Assembly (NCBI RefSeq): GCF_011386835.1
Contig: NC_088792.1
Span: 112,192,421 to 112,256,420 of the forward strand
Direction: 5' to 3'
Length of the DNA stretch: 64,000 bases
Origin: Chrysemys picta bellii
Taxonomy: Eukaryota > Chordata > Testudines > Emydidae
The position numbers and the translations under genes are program-made. Positions 45,801-57,317 of this stretch are shown piece by piece (positions within the stretch are counted from its first letter, which is position 1; each line of letters begins with the position of its first letter). The notes under the pieces were generated by a model that made no database searches, was not told where the DNA came from, and saw only the letters and a program-made list of their open reading frames with translations.

Positions 45801-46024
45801 AGGGGCGGCGGAGACTGCGGAAACTGTGGGATAGCTGTGGGATAGCTACCCATAGTGCAATGCTCCGGAAGTCGACGCTAGCCTCGTACTGTGGACGCGG
45901 TCCGCCGACTAGAGCACTTAGAGCATTTTATGTGGGGGGACACACAATCGGCTGTATACAACCGATTTCTATAAAACCGGCTTCTATAAATTCGAACTAA
46001 TTTCATAGTGTAGACATACCCTAA

Positions 46025-46200
46025 GTGTCCCTAACTTCACTGCTGGAAGCTGGGAGTGGACAACAGATGGATCACTTAATGATTGACTGTTCTGGTCATT
46101 CCCTCTGGGGCACCTGGAACTGGCCACTGTCGGAAGATGGGATTCTGGGCTGGATAGACCATTGGTCTGATCCAGTATGGCTGTTCTTATGTTCTTAAGA
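46025..46200 (+). repeat. CR1 LINE, right part (3' UTR end)
   Basis: 'gggctggatagaccattggt', 'ctgatccagtatggctgttc', ending 'ttatgttctta', is the 3' terminus of the CR1 copy split by the Harbinger element. Confidence 0.85.
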
Positions 46201-46211
46201 GGATACAAGCA

Positions 46212-47150
46212 ACATTCCCTCTAATTTTTCCATCCATGTGCAGAGTGAATTTTATGTGCACCAATATCGAGGTGATGTGCACCATCAGTAGAAACAAAAA
46301 ACCTAGATATAAAAAATATTTTTAAAAAGTTACCATAGGGATAATTACTCTGTCCAGGACAGGTTAGGCATTTTAGAACTCACTTCTCAAAAAATAAAGC
46401 ATAAGAGAGAAATCAAATTATGAAATGCATAGACCAGTCAAAAAATTAAAATAGCACTTCGAAAAAATAAAATTACAGCAAATATATGTGCATTGCAGGA
46501 AGTACCAGAAGTAACAAAAACAACAACAACAATAACACAAATATGTGTTGGGAGGTGATTGTGAAAGAGACAGAGTGTGTGTGTGTGTAAGTATGCAAGA
46601 CAGACTGTGTGTATGTGTGTGAGACAGACTGTGTATGAGAGAGAGACACACAGAGACAGGGTGTGAGAGACAGAGATAGTGTGTGTATTGTGAGAGAGAG
46701 ACAGAGACAGAGCGTGTGTGTGCTAGCTGTTGGGAAGTCTATGAGCGACCGTGCGCTGTCTCTTTAAGCACAGCGGCACTCACCAGAAAGCTCATTGTTC
46801 AGACCGCAGCAGCTGCCAGCAACCCTCCTGCTCCTGAGCCCTGTTCTCTAATCCCCGCTCTGTGGAGATGGGGTACATGGATGGGGGGAGGTGGGAGGAG
46901 AAGAACACCCTGACATCAGCACCCCCACTTCCCCCCATCCCGCTCTGCACAGCAAGAAGGAGGCTCCCGGATGGAAGCAGCTGGCCAGGAGCTCCAAGGC
47001 AGAGGGCAGGAGCAACTCTGCTGCAGAGCAGCAGGGAGAGGGGCACCTGAACACACGTCGCCGGATGTGCATGGCTCTGCTAATCGAGTCCATGGCACTT
47101 GATTGACTCTTGAGCGGCTGTGCAACCGTGCAGCTTAGAGAGAACACAGG
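46212..47150. mobile_element. Probable hAT-like non-autonomous element with GC-rich core
   Basis: The left edge is 'cattccctctaatttt' and the right edge, read inverted, is 'gttctctctaagctgcacgg', a loose inverted pair I associate with a common turtle repeat. Flanking octamers ACAAGCAA and ACAGGACA match at six positions. The centre holds a GT/GA microsatellite (46555-46730) and a GC-rich part that generates spurious frames. Classification is tentative. Confidence 0.45.
46555..46730 (+). repeat. GT/GA microsatellite cluster
   Basis: Alternating (gt)n and (ga)n runs such as 'agtgtgtgtgtgtgtaag' and 'tgagagagagacagagacag'. Confidence 0.85.
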
Positions 47151-48195
47151 ACACAAGGTGTGATAGGTGCAAGGTGAGCTGTGCCTTAAACCCCTTTGCT
47201 GTCTCAACTGCACTGCTCATGTGACAAGATTCACTACCTTCACCCCTCCCTGGATGGAAACATGTGATCCTACCACTCTTAGCCCCTTGTTTAGCAACCA
47301 TGCTAAATCAACAGGCCTAACAGTGTTTGACGCCTGCAAGGAATTTCCCTCCAGAAGTATGTGACCAGTGGCTGATTAAAGTGAATCAAACCAGCTGCTT
47401 TAAAACACATTTTTGTTCATCCAGAGGTACGTTTCATTTTGAAAAAAAGATTAACACAATAAAAGTCTATACTCATTTGGTCTTGCATAAACTTTATCTT
47501 TTCCTTGCAAGTTTAGGAAGGTTGGGCTTAAGCCAGATATCTGCATAGGCGAGTTATAGGGGCCCGTGGTGCCTGTAGTCCACCAAAGTGCAGGGCCCGG
47601 AGTGGTTGCCTCGGTCTGTCCTATGGATGGGATCGCTCTGCTTGGACCTGTTCTGGGCACCACCAAAAAGGGCATTCTCTGCCTCTCTCTCTCTCTGTCT
47701 CTCTATCAGCATCACCCCTCAAGTAGCTGTTGGCAATTCACCTCCCCTTTCTTCAGGAGGGTCCCTTTAACTGTTCTTAGTCCACTTGATCTATAGGATG
47801 TGGCCTTGGTAAAATGGCTGGGAGTTGGAGCCTGGGAATAGCATCTTGCCACTGAATAGTCCAGCCATTGTTCCCTTACTCCCTTGAAATTGTTTTCTTT
47901 TATGTGTCCTTTCTGTGACCATTGTTTCATTTCCTGCTTGCTCTTCCTAACAGCCCCTTTTGGTCTAACTCCATATACTCAGAATAATATCAAGCAGATA
48001 AACTAAGGTACAAATATTCATAAAAAATAATACAGATATCTCCTGTGTTCTCAACATAAAGAAAAAAAACCTTCACACTCAGATCAACTGGATTCGTAAG
48101 TGTCCTTTTGTTCTATGAAACACTAAACTGGGATTCATCTGACCTCCTGTATAACGTAGATCACAGGACTTTCCTGAATTGTTGTTGAACTAGAG

Positions 48196-48529
48196 CAGGG
48201 GTTGGCAACGTTCGGCACGCAGCTTGCCAGGGTAAGCACCCTAGCGGGCCGGGCCAGTTTATTTACCTGCTGACGTGGCCGGTTCGGCCGATCGCGGCCC
48301 CCACTGGCTGCGGTTCGCCGTCCGGGCCAATGGGGGCGGCGGGAAGCTGCGGCCAGCACATCCCTCAGCCCGCGCCGCTTCCCGCCGCCCCCATTGGCCC
48401 GGGATGGTGAACCGCGGCGAGTGGGGGCTGCGATCGGCCGAACCTGCTGCGTCAGCAGGTAAATAAACTGGCCTGGCCCGCTAGGGTGCTTACCCTGGCG
48501 AGCCGCGTGCCGAACGTTGCCGACCCCTG
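48196..48529. mobile_element. Fully palindromic hAT MITE (334 bp), perfect 8-bp TSD
   Basis: AACTAGAG flanks both sides (48188-48195 and 48530-48537). The ends CAGGGGTTGGCAACGTTCGG and, inverted, CAGGGGTCGGCAACGTTCGG match in all but one position. The two halves are near-complete reverse complements to the centre (for example 'cgccgcttcccgccgccccc' against 'gggggcggcgggaagctgcg'). It is CpG-rich in an AT-rich neighbourhood, suggesting recent insertion. Confidence 0.95.
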
Positions 48530-49411
48530 AACTAGAGCATATCTTTTAGAAGAACATCCACTCTTGATTTAAAAATTGCCAGAGATGGAGAATCCACCAC
48601 AACACTTGGTAAGTTGTTACAGAGGCTAACTACCCCACTGTTAAAAAATTGCACCTTATTTCCAGTCTGAATGTATCTAGCTTCAGCTTCTAGCTTCTGG
48701 AACTTGTTATACCTTCGCTAGCTTGCTGGACCTGGAGGCTTTGTCTAGAGCTATTACAGTCCTCGTTAGCATTCTTACACATTGTCATTCCTCAGCTTAT
48801 AGTATCTAGTCATAGTTGTATAGTCATATCTATCAAACACTTAGTTGATTTCAGTATCCCATGCCATGTACTTTATTTTTACTTTCTTCTGCATATTTCA
48901 TCATTCCAAATGTCTTTCTGACACTTCAAAAGATATCTTTTGAAGATATGTGAAGTGTGAGCCAGCCAAAAGGATAGCCTCTCATCTAATCTAATGGGTT
49001 TTGATAAACATAACTGGTACAATAAGTCTTTCAATATTCCAATGAATTCCATGCACAGGGAAGGAATCTTCTTGTACAGAAAGCTTCAGTTTCTTTGCAC
49101 AGTGTTGTTTCTTTAGGAAAAATTGCATGCAAAACAGAATGTGCAGAAAATTAAAACTCAGAAAACCGGTATAGTTATTTATCATAGAACTGTACAGATT
49201 TACAGGGTGCACATCACATGCATCTTAGATAGTGACTTTATTTTTATGGTTAATCCTGAAAATATATGTAACTTCTAAAATCCAAATGACAAAATTAGAT
49301 TTAATCCCCACAGAAAACTGCTTGGAAAATGTTTGTCCTTTCCTGATTTATTCACTGATGATCTGCTACAGATGGTCAGAAGGAATGACAGTAGAATGAT
49401 AAAGGGACATA

Positions 49412-49690
49412 GGCCCGTGTCTATACTAGAGAGCTTACAATGGCACAGCTGTACCGATGCAGTTGTGCTGCTGTAAGATCTCTTGGGTAGCCACTCTATG
49501 CTGATGGGAGAGAGCTCTCCCTTTCACATAATTAAATGACCCCCAATGAGCGGCAGTAGCTATGTCAACAGGAGACGCTATCTACAATGGTTCTTTTGTC
49601 CATGTAACTTATGTCACTCAGGGGGGATGTTTTTTTCACATCCCTGAGCAACAGAAGTTATACTGACAAAAGTGGTAGTCTAGATATAGG
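49412..49690. mobile_element. Harbinger-type MITE abutting the next element
   Basis: It begins GGCCCGTGTCTATACTAGAG and ends near 'gtagtctagatatagg', with interior 'caatggcacagctgtaccga'. A related block ('gtggcacagtagcagcgccg') lies at 51735. The right limit merges with the start of the Harbinger relative at 49689, so the boundary is approximate. Confidence 0.55.
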
Positions 49691-51597
49691 CCTTATCTAC
49701 ACTACAGGCAGCTTTTGTTGACAAAACAGTGAATGCGTACATGCTGCGAAGCGACTTTTGCCAGCAAAAACGCCCTGTTTTGGTGACAAAATAAAACTAC
49801 TCTGATGAGAGACATAAGGTTTTTTGCGCAAAATTTTTGTCGACAAAGTGCCAGTGTAGATGCCACGCTTGATTGTATTGCTTTAATTGGCCTCCAGGAG
49901 GTATCCCACAATGCCCATCCTGACTGCTCTGGTCAGCAGTTTGAGCTCCACTGCCCTGCAGTCAGGGTAAACAACCATCCGCTCCTCTCCCTTAGAAACC
50001 CTGGGAATGTTTGAAATTCCATTTCCTGTTGGCTCCCCATGGAGAGGTCTCATCGCATTTTCCCAGGTGACCATGGCATCTTATCACAGCAAACGTTCTC
50101 CCGCTTGGACCACTGTGGAGCTGCTGGATCTGCTCAGTATATGGGGAGAGGAGGCTGTGCAGTCCCAGCTGTGCTTGAGTCATAGGAATTTTGATACCTA
50201 CAGGCAGATTTCTCGAGGCTTGTGTGATAAGGGCTATGATCGAGACACGCTGCAGTGCAGAGTGAAGATAAAGGAGCTGAGGCAGGCGTACCATAAGGCA
50301 ACGGAGGCAAACCACTGCTCCAGTGCAGCACCTGAGACCTGCCAGTTCTATCAGGAGCTGGACACTATCCTTGCTGGCGACCCCACCTCCACCGCCAAGA
50401 GCCCCATGGATACTTCGGTGGGCCTGGAGTTGGTGGAAAAAGGACCTAACCTGGAGGATGAAGTCATTGATGAAGAGGTGGAGTTAGACAATGATGTGGA
50501 GCTCCCAGCGGGGTTGCCCGGTGGGGCAGGCAGCCAGGCACTGTTCACCACTCTGGAGATGTCTAGCCAGTCTCAGCAGTTGCTCTCCAGCGAGCAAGAA
50601 GCAGGAGAGGAGAAGCCTGGTAAGTGGCTGTGGTTCGTGTCATGTGGAGGTGGGTTCAGGGTATAGAAATGTACAAGGCTGGCTGTGTTTCTGTGTGCTG
50701 GACATTTCCCTGTGCAACTAATCAGTACGGTGGCAAAGGGTGTTGTTGAATGCCAAGATCTCACGGGAATCCTCTAGAGAGATCTTAGGAAAGTTCCCTG
50801 GAGGATCTCAGCAATCCTCTGCTGAAAGTTCCTTGGCAGAGCTGCTTTGTTCCTTCCCCCATTGTAGGAAACTTTCCTATGCCATTCAGCCATCACTTGT
50901 GCAGGGACCAAAGCGGCACATAGGCGAGCAGCATAGGGACCAGGGCAGAAGCCACAAGCATGTAGTAGATGTACCCTTGCTTCCCTGCTTACACTCAGCA
51001 GTGACTCAGATATCTGCTACAATGACCCTGCCTGTGGAAAAGTGTGGGAGAATTTTAGCATTTTTTCCCTAGTCGGCTGCACCGCAACCCTTGTAGAGTG
51101 CTCTTTTCTCCATGTAAGGCGCCCCTCCCCTCCCAGCCACCACTCACCATGTTTTGGGTGTTCACCAAGATGTTTGCTTGCCAAGGGTCAGTGAGAAAGT
51201 GATTGTTATGTTACCAAAGGTAACATACTGAAATGTTTCAATACTGTGCGTGAATTTAACAATCATGTTTCTATGTATTGTTCCTTGTGCTTTGGCAGAT
51301 GTGGCCTTGAGGAACACGCCAAATACACCAGCTGAGCGTCTCTGCCAGATAAGAAAGTGCCCAAGACAGAGCAAAGAAGACATGTTCCCAGAGATACTGC
51401 ACTTCTCCAATACAGAGAAAAGGGAACACAAGGAGTGGAGGCACGCTGAAAGGTAGGACAGAAAAGAAAATCAGGAGTTTGTTAAGGACGCTACTGGGCA
51501 GATGTTAATGTCCTGGAGGAGCAAACACAGATGCTGAAGTCCTTAATAATGCTGCAGACTGAGCAGATGCATGCCCGCTCTCCCCAGCAGCACAGCG
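49689..51597. mobile_element. Partial PIF/Harbinger element, Myb/SANT gene only
   Basis: The left end GGCCTTATCTACACTACAGG continues with 'gcttttgttgacaaaac', the same terminal type as the element at 192. It contains a diverged Myb/SANT gene but no transposase, and its right side is replaced by a PLE fragment (51598-51718) and a MITE scrap. It belongs to a different subfamily from the 5.76-kb element. Confidence 0.75.
50073..51456 (+). pseudogene. Myb/SANT-like Harbinger protein, exon 2 truncated
   Basis: Exon 1 is 50073-50619 (ATG in 'gaccATGGCATC'; donor CCTG|gtaagt). It encodes the Myb/SANT-like domain (AWTTVELLDLLSIWGEE … CRVKIKELRQAYHKATE) and an acidic linker. Exon 2 starts at 51299 (acceptor tttggcag|AT) in matching phase. 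It reads RQSKEDMFPEILHFSNTEK then stops at TAG after HAER, about 52 codons in, whereas the homologue at 40650 continues for about 168 codons. Sequence past the stop still resembles the coiled-coil part in other frames ('aacacagatgctgaagtcct'), so frameshift plus nonsense damage is likely. The intron position and phase are identical to those of the other copy. Confidence 0.75.
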
Positions 51598-51718
51598 TGG
51601 GCTGTAGTCCACGAAAGCTTATGCTCTAATAAATTTGTTAGTCTCTAAGGTGCCACAAGTCCTCCTGTTCTTCTTTTTGCGGATACAGACTAACACGGCT
51701 GCTACTCTGAAACCTTTC
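51598..51718 (+). mobile_element. Penelope-like element terminal fragment
   Basis: 'gggctgtagtccacgaaagc', 'aaatttgttagtctctaagg' and 'cggatacagactaacacggc' form the same PLE 3'-end family as 31354-31498, here in plus orientation, ending 'tactctgaaacctttcat'. Confidence 0.75.
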
Positions 51719-51734
51719 ATTATGGTGTTAGAGT

Positions 51735-51791
51735 GGCACAGTAGCAGCGCCGCAACTGTGCTGCTGTATTATCTGTAGTATAGACGTACCC
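51735..51791. mobile_element. MITE end fragment (Harbinger-type)
   Basis: 'gagtggcacagtagcagcgc' to the terminus 'gtagtatagacgtaccc'. It resembles the MITE at 49412 rather than the adjacent Harbinger copy. Confidence 0.45.
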
Positions 51792-52985
51792 GCACCCCAA
51801 CGCTTAAAATTCTGTTTAACTGAAGGCAGAATATGGGGTGTACTTAAAGGCAGAACGTGACCCATTCATGTGCTTTTGCAGTGTGTAACATCATATGGAC
51901 AAGGGAGCTGGCAGAGGGATAGAAAATGAAGCAGGAAAAATGGATCCTAGAGTTGAGGGGGACAAAAATATTGTTGTTTTGTAATGAGATATTTCCCATG
52001 ATATACACATATATATGTACAAGCCACAGGAGGGATACTCAGTCTCACAGGAAACTCAAAGATTTCTTTGTCTCTGGAGTGCCATGCATTGCATGTTAAA
52101 GATACGTGCAATCAAAAATACTGTACTGAACTTGTAATCCCCGCCGGGCAGGGTTGCAGCTGAGTGTGGTTTGAGAGAGAGGCTGGAAAAAGGAAATTGA
52201 AACAAAGGGTTCTCTGGAGTAAGAATGCCTTGTGCGCTAGCTCTAGAGGCGGCAGGCACTGCTGGGTATGCGTGCTCTGGTTGTGTTACAGGTTTGTTGG
52301 ATTTTTGACAATGTAGTTTTGCCTCATTCCTTTAGAGACTCCTGGTTCTTTAATATCTTTGTCTTGTGCATCTCTAGTTTCTACTTTTTTCTGCTTTACA
52401 TTCCATCTTCCTATCATCTCCCTTCAACTTGGTTTTCCCTGACTTGTTCTCCCCGTTGCAGAGCTATTTCTCTTTCCTCTGTCCCATTCCTTTTTTCATG
52501 TGTATTGGCCAGCAGTGGGCTACCCCACCAATCCACTGCTGGGTGGACTCTTCTAAAAGGCACGGCTCCAAGTGGACAGCTTTGTACAGAGTTAATTTGG
52601 CTGTAAGAAAAAGCGGCACTTCAGCTTTGACCATAAAATATGTTTTAAAAAAACAGAGCCAGCTAAAGTGATGACAGAGCAGAAGACTATATTTAAAAGC
52701 AGAGGTGGGCTCAGGCTACAAAATTCAGATCCAGAGGCATGTTGAATTCAAACAACCCAATTCTGGGGGTGTTGAACATCCCAGATGATGGGGATGTTTG
52801 CAGTTGTGGTTTTCAGTTAGCCAATTATAAATATACAACGATTTTAAAAAATTCATAACTTGATTTGGTTACAGATTTTGAACACTAAAAACAGAATATT
52901 GGTACAGGTCCGTATCTCTTTAAAAATTAAAGTAAAATGCAAAGAAGAATGCTTAAAGCAGGCCAACAGAGAAATGTGTGTGTGC

Positions 52986-53019
<34 letters not shown>

Positions 53020-53088
53020 CAGAATATGAGCCAAATTCTCCTCTTTATCCACATTTGTTTCCGGGATCCTGGAAGCTGGTCTGCACAC
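51792..53088. other. Intergenic DNA with a GA microsatellite
   Basis: Unique-looking intergenic sequence. It contains a (ga)n run at about 52986-53017. No exon or RNA gene recognised. Confidence 0.4.
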
Positions 53089-53091
53089 TAA

Positions 53092-53384
53092 GGGCTTGTC
53101 TACACTACCACGTGGGGTCGATCTAAGATACACAACTTCAGCTACGTGAATAGCGCAGCTGACATCGACGTACTTAGATCTACTTACCGCGGTGTCTTCC
53201 TGCGGTAAGTCGACAGCTGACGCTCTCCCATCGACTCTGCTTGCGCTCCTTGTTCTGTTGGAGTACCAGAGTCAACAGGAATGCGTTCAGCAGTCGATTT
53301 ATCGTGTCTATACTAGACGTGATTAATTGACCCCTTCTGGATCGATCGCTGCCCACCAATCCTACAGGTAATGTAGACAAGCCC
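53092..53384. mobile_element. Harbinger MITE (293 bp)
   Basis: The ends GGGCTTGTCTACACTACCAC and, inverted, GGGCTTGTCTACATTACCTG are inverted repeats. The flanks are TAA (53089-53091) and TTA (53385-53387). Interior 'gatctaagatacacaacttc' is shared with the MITE at 11974. Confidence 0.85.
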
Positions 53385-53639
53385 TTAGGAACCCTATGCC
53401 AAGAACTGTGGCATATTCTCCTTGCCCCCAGCATGTCCCCTGTGGATGGCTAGCAAAGGGAAATTATGTTGTGGCCAGAATCTGGTCCCTTTGTGCTGCC
53501 AGAGTTGTACAAAGTAGCCAGATCATAAATTATTCTTATTTTTTTTAGTAAGAACATTTTCCTGGCTAAATTAATTACCAAGCACTAATAACTAATGCAC
53601 GAATTAATTAGTGACCACTAATGTACAGGGAAATCAGTT

Positions 53640-54010
53640 TTCTCTCTCACTTTTATCCCATTTGTAAGCCACGCTTTTCCCTGCTGCAATCTCACCTCAT
53701 TCCCCTCCAGTCTATTCAAATGCTTCTGCTAAAACTATCATCCTCTCCCAGAACCCACCCCATGTCACTCCCCTCTTCGAATCCTTTCACTGGTTTCCCT
53801 TTGCCTTACGCATCCAGTTGAAGCTAGTCATCCTCACCTTAAGAGTGCTGTACACAAGCATATTACAGCTCCATTTATACATATCTGTTTGGACTCTTGT
53901 CTGTGTGGCTCTCTAATTTAGAGTGCAAGCTTCATGGGGCAGGGACCATGTTTTCCTTTAAGTTATGTGCAGTGCTGAACACGGTGGTGCTTAGCAAATA
54001 TTGGTAATAA
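53640..54010 (+). repeat. L2-type LINE 3' region
   Basis: 'cctttcactggtttcccttt', 'cgcatccagttgaagct', 'gagtgcaagcttcatggggc' and 'gtgcttagcaaatattggta' follow the order seen in L2 3' regions (…'taagctcattgtgggcaggg' … 'gcgcttagtacagtgctctg' … 'aataaat'). Confidence 0.6.
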
Positions 54011-56384
54011 ATGTTCACAGAGAGAAATCCAAGGAAAGAAGGAAAATATGACCAAAAAACCATGGGCTGTAATTCATTGCTCTCTTGAGGCCTAATTCCG
54101 CAAGCCCTTCACTTATAGAATTACCATCAAAATCAGTAGTTCTGTACATGCAATGCTTGTAGGACCAAGCCCTTACAATCAGATAACCCTCAGGTCCGCA
54201 GAAGAACACGTTATTTATGGCATCATTGGGGTAAATCCACCTGTGTTACATATTTAGATAGAATTAATTTGTCTCCACTTTTTCCTATATTTTGTTGACA
54301 AAAAAGCACGTGAGCAGGCCTGTTTTACCAACTGCTTCCTGCCCTGTTGTTAAGTGTTTTGTGCTTACCAGGGCTGACCAACAAACTGTAAATCTTTCCA
54401 GGTGCTTTGTAATGCAGGGAAGAAATAGAATGAGATGTGTTGACTTTTGGTCAGCATGTATCACTATTGATTTTAAACAGGGCTGGGCAACAAGGAAATG
54501 GTACTGTATATTTGTTGCTCCCTGATTCAGTAGTGAGGTTGTGTTACCCAATAGCCAGCAGAGGGCAATAGAGAACTACAGTTTGTGATACCTGAAGAAT
54601 TTGAAACACTGATTATATGTTTATAAAAAAGAAGAAGAAAAGAAGAGCCAGGAGGGTAGGTTCTTCAATTTACTAGTGGAGACCTGTCTGTGATGGATCA
54701 CCGAGCAAACAAAATACTCAAAGAAAGATAGGGGAAAAGACCCTGCATTGTGTCTCAGAGTCTTTTTTACCTCAGGGTTACGTATGATAACTTAGCAAGA
54801 ACTTATTGCTAACTGGATGGTAAATGGACTCAGGAACGAAGTGGGTGATGCAGGAACACACTCTTTGGAAGGAACAGAAGAGGAGGCATTTCAAAGATCC
54901 TGCAGGTGACTGAGGTGAGCAAACTAAAAGCTTCTCTTTCAAGTGAGATAATAGGCATTCTGCTGACTATATCAAAGACATGAGTAAATTGAGTGGTTGA
55001 AATGTTGTGAGATATCTGCTTTTTAAGCAAGCTGTGATGACACCAATATTGTCCTGAAAGTCAGGAGAGTGATGATACAGATGTAAGCATCTCCATTCAT
55101 GCTTACCTACAATATTCAGGTGGTAAAGCCAGTAAACAGTTATTTCTTTTATATAGACTATTTCTTGTTAGAACTATTGAAAAGGTGGTTAGCATTTTCC
55201 AAGGTTTCTGCATTGATGTACCTCATCTTTAGTTTACAGAGACACATATATAGGGGGAGTGACTATTATTGTGCCTTTGTGAATGGATTTTTGTTAAGCT
55301 TTGTGAGAAATCTGAGCTGGAAGTCTGGAGAAATTCACTCCCATGCTTTTGAAGCACAGTGGAAATGTTCTCGGGTTTTACAAATGCTTTCTCATGAGGA
55401 AGGTACTGGGATGTGAAAACAAAGCACACAAAGATAATGAAAGGTGAGAGTTAAGTCACAGAAATCAAAGGGCTTCCTGAAAAAAGGAGAAACAGAGGGA
55501 CAAAAGTTGATAAATAAACATGTGAAACACTTTTCTCTTGCCACAATCAAGGCTAGTGTAACGGTAACATTTGGAAAATAAGCCCAGGATTCTAGGAGCC
55601 AGTTAAGCAGCACAGGTTATCAGATGATACACTTCCACTTCAACAGCCACCTGTATCAGAGAAGTGACCAAGAGGAAATATTTGGGATGTGGAAGATCAA
55701 GAATAGATCAGTATTCTAAGGATATCATGCTAAAAACACAAGGGTATCTAGAGGTCAGGCAGCAGGTACCCATCTGAAACAAGACGGACTCACCATCAAA
55801 GAAGAGGGATAGGAGAACACTCAGAAATACCCACTAGCTTTGAAGGGCAGGTAAAGCAAAACTATCTAATGTTATATCCCCACTGAACTTGGGTATTAGG
55901 AATTCAGTACCCTGCAATTTCTATCAGAGGGAGATGAAACATAATATTTATAAAGTATGTTGGTAGTAACAGTTTATATCTGAAAGTTACAAGTTCAAGT
56001 TCAAATCCTCAATTTTTTCCCATTTATCTTGTTTCCTGTGCTATAACGCTTCTCGCAAAGCCCCAAATCCTATAGTACAGCAGATAACAGAAATTACAGA
56101 TGGGCTTGAACCAAATTTCAGATGCAAACACACCTGAACTTTGAGATTCAGGATTTGGTTCCAAACTCTGCAGTTCAAAAATCTTCTCTAATGGAAGTTA
56201 CTAGTAATTCATCTGAAACTGGAAGTTCTCTGAAAGTCTTACAATCAAAATTCTGTAACAGCTGATGTTTGTTTGTAATGCAGTTACCATGGTTGCATTG
56301 TGTTTGGTGGAGGATTTCCCCTGGGGCCAGATTTCTATGAATGTGAGCATGGAGAAATTTCCACTATCATAGAGGAGTGCCGAG
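54011..56384. other. Intergenic DNA, no gene seen
   Basis: AT-rich and without delimited elements apart from the CTCF-like motif listed separately. Confidence 0.4.
54555..54567 (+). promoter_or_regulatory. Candidate CTCF motif
   Basis: CCAGCAGAGGGCA fits the vertebrate CTCF core (CCASYAGRKGGCR) at every position. It lies in intergenic DNA about 17 kb from the C18orf21 promoter. Only motif evidence. Confidence 0.45.
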
Positions 56385-56545
56385 TAGTTTAGTTGTAAGA
56401 GCGGGGAAGTGGGAACCATTACTAGCTCTAATCCTGACTCGGTTTTGCCAGTGACTCACTGTGTGGCTTTGGGGAAGTAATTTAATCTCTCTGTGCTCAG
56501 TTTATTCAGCTGTAAAATCGGCATAATACCCAGACTAAAGGCCAG
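56385..56545 (+). repeat. MIR SINE
   Basis: Nearly full MIR: tRNA-related part 'agttgtaagagcggggaagt', then 'tcactgtgtggctttgggga', 'agtaatttaatctctctgtg', 'tcagctgtaaaatcggcata'. Confidence 0.8.
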
Positions 56546-57179
56546 ATTGTAACTGGCACTGCGCGGATATACAAGAAGCAGAGTGAGAATACTAGAAGCC
56601 TTCCTCCTCAGCACCACCATCAGTGGTGCTCTATGAAGAGCTCAGGCAATGTGGTTGTGAAATCCTGCTGCGGGTGTGAAATTGTCCCTATAGCAGTGCT
56701 GGGTGCGAAAGTGTTTCTGTTGGCTTAATGTGCCTGAGTAGTCTAGACATTTCAGAGACTCCAGCTCAGGTTCCACTTCCAGAATCTATCCTGCTAATAA
56801 ATGTATTAGCTGTCACATATACCAGTCTCCTTAACAAGATGTGAGGGAGCCCCTACTGGTAGGCATATCAATGTCCCAAGCATTTGGGGTCATTTACTGC
56901 TGTACTGCGGCAGAACTAGGATTGCTATTTCAGCCTCTTGCTGAAACGGCAATATTCTCCTTTCCTGATGAGTCATGTGTCTTTCTTTCAGATGCCTGTA
57001 GATTTCCCGACCCCGCTTTTCTACACTTTATACCCCAGCCCTTACCCCTGAAGGCTCTGCTTGCTGGATCTCATCCTCCCAGTTAAGAAGGACTGGATGG
57101 AACACTCTTCAGCAGATGACAGTTCCACTCCTTAATTAACTGGAGAGTTACTGTTGAGTGATATGAGGCATTTCCTCCT

Positions 57180-57317
57180 CCCCTGGAGCCAAAGGTGCTG
57201 GCACAGCAGCATTCCCAACCTTTTCTGGCCTGGGGCATGACAGACCAGTGCTGGCTACTGAGCCGGAGTTTACTGCATGGTAACACAGCATGCTACCACT
57301 AGGCCACCGGGCCACAA
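57180..57317 (-). repeat. Possible tRNA-derived SINE head
   Basis: On minus, 'ggtggcctagtggtagcatg' contains a good polymerase III A box (TGGCCTAGTGG). The expected B box is weak ('ggctcagtagc', about 50 bp on). No cloverleaf with a matched acceptor stem is apparent, so this is not called as a tRNA gene. Confidence 0.3.

Larger units (their letters stand above)
40265..46021. mobile_element. Near-complete PIF/Harbinger transposon (5757 bp)
   Basis: The ends GGCCTGGTCTACACTA and, inverted, GGGTATGTCTACACTA are terminal repeats. TAA is duplicated (40262-40264 and 46022-46024) and both sides are preceded by C, giving the CTAAG-type target preferred by PIF elements. The interior carries the two genes typical of the superfamily: a Myb/SANT-like DNA-binding protein (plus, two exons) and a DDE transposase (minus). 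They converge. The last 2 kb is non-coding and repeat-built. Flanking CR1 sequence is colinear, so this is one clean insertion. A single nonsense codon in the transposase is the only lesion I see. Confidence 0.95.

Noticed and set aside
51719..51791. Right terminal repeat of the Harbinger copy starting at 49689
   Set aside because: The end motif fits, but the adjoining 55 bp matches the MITE at 49412 better, so it is probably the end of another element.
57250..57317. tRNA gene on minus
   Set aside because: There is an A-box-like motif but a weak B box and no matching acceptor stem; more likely a SINE head or tRNA relic.
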